From positions 248,001-312,000 of the forward strand of contig OY969576.1 in assembly GCA_963701245.1 (NCBI GenBank): a stretch of DNA of 64,000 nucleotides. Reading direction: 5' to 3'. The stretch comes from CAWCCP01 sp963701245 (lineage in GTDB: Bacteria; Patescibacteriota; Saccharimonadia; Saccharimonadales; UBA4665). The notes under the pieces were generated by a model. The model had not been told where the DNA came from. It ran no database searches and saw only the letters and a program-made list of their open reading frames with translations. Of this stretch, positions 63,854 through 64,000 are shown piece after piece. Position 1 is the stretch's first letter, and each line of letters opens with the position of its first letter. The position numbers and the translations under genes were made by a program.

Positions 63854-63879
63854 AAAAAATGTTTCTTTCTAATTTTTTT

Positions 63880-64000
63880 CAGGTTGCTTCAATAAAATGA
63901 CGTAGCTGTTTGTCGGTGATTTCTATGACTAGCTCCCGCAATGTCTGAGCTGCTTTTTGCGGTGCTTTCTTGAGAAGGATATTGAATTTAGCCGCTACTA
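63880..64000 (-). CDS. C-terminal end of a gene cut by the window edge
   Basis: The last 39 or so residues are visible, ending KKAPQKAAQTLRELVIEITD and then KQLRHFIEAT before TGA. Helical and basic. Too little for a family call. Confidence 0.5.

Noticed and set aside
1..64000. CRISPR array or short tandem spacer repeats
   Set aside because: No regularly spaced direct repeats of 20-40 bp were seen. The only long repeats are the IS copies and the module copies.

Overview
The window looks like one piece of a small environmental Patescibacteria/CPR genome, most probably Candidatus Saccharibacteria (TM7). This is inferred from family content. There are many large secreted or membrane proteins with little homology, a secreted protein with the SISGSA...AVVFG motif that I associate with this group, and small stress-type membrane proteins of actinobacterial flavour (DUF7144, DUF1269, HdeD, DUF4342, DUF6325). 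Several genes have a -10 box sitting 7-8 nt before the start codon, which suggests leaderless mRNAs. TGA behaves as a stop. I found no rRNA, tRNA or CRISPR array.

Layout. (1) 0-3.5 kb: small membrane and stress proteins and a two-TM potassium channel. (2) 3.6-4.7 kb: an IS701/IS4-type insertion sequence, with an identical copy at 59.6-60.8 kb. (3) 4.9-18.3 kb: a large glycosyltransferase-like protein, an MFS transporter, a CtlX-type hydrolase, a MacB-like ABC pair, a secreted GH12-like glycosidase, an amino-acid permease, a CDF-like transporter, a triple YbjQ protein and an LssY-C protein. (4) 18.3-31.9 kb: an exported-protein block holding a 1009-residue fibre-like protein, two DUF916-like anchored proteins next to two small secreted proteins that share a C-terminal motif (a layout like Csc/WxL clusters), PKD and FN3 proteins, and a dockerin protein followed directly by a membrane-anchored cohesin protein.

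(5) 32.4-48.1 kb is the most unusual part. A 1529-residue HerA/VirB4-like ATPase, a 793-residue orphan and a 1075-residue membrane protein with a transglutaminase-type Cys-His-Asp triad are interleaved with three genes. These three genes carry the same roughly 730-780 bp acidic, disordered N-terminal module, apparently identical at nucleotide level, fused to three unrelated C-terminal domains. One copy is inverted relative to the other two, so recombination could swap 5' ends or fuse genes. I treat this as a candidate undescribed modular system.

(6) 48.2-58.8 kb: DUF6325 and a 24-residue microprotein, then alanine racemase, a glutamate-decarboxylase-like gene, a multi-pass membrane protein and a DinB-like polymerase, all four broken by single-base indels in short A/T runs. 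Also here are an apparent sRNA or attenuator ahead of the decarboxylase, purU, unknown proteins, a YggT protein and an SRAP/YedK protein. (7) 59-64 kb: the second IS701-type copy, an IS30 element, a gene interrupted by an in-frame TGA, and hypothetical genes running off the edge.
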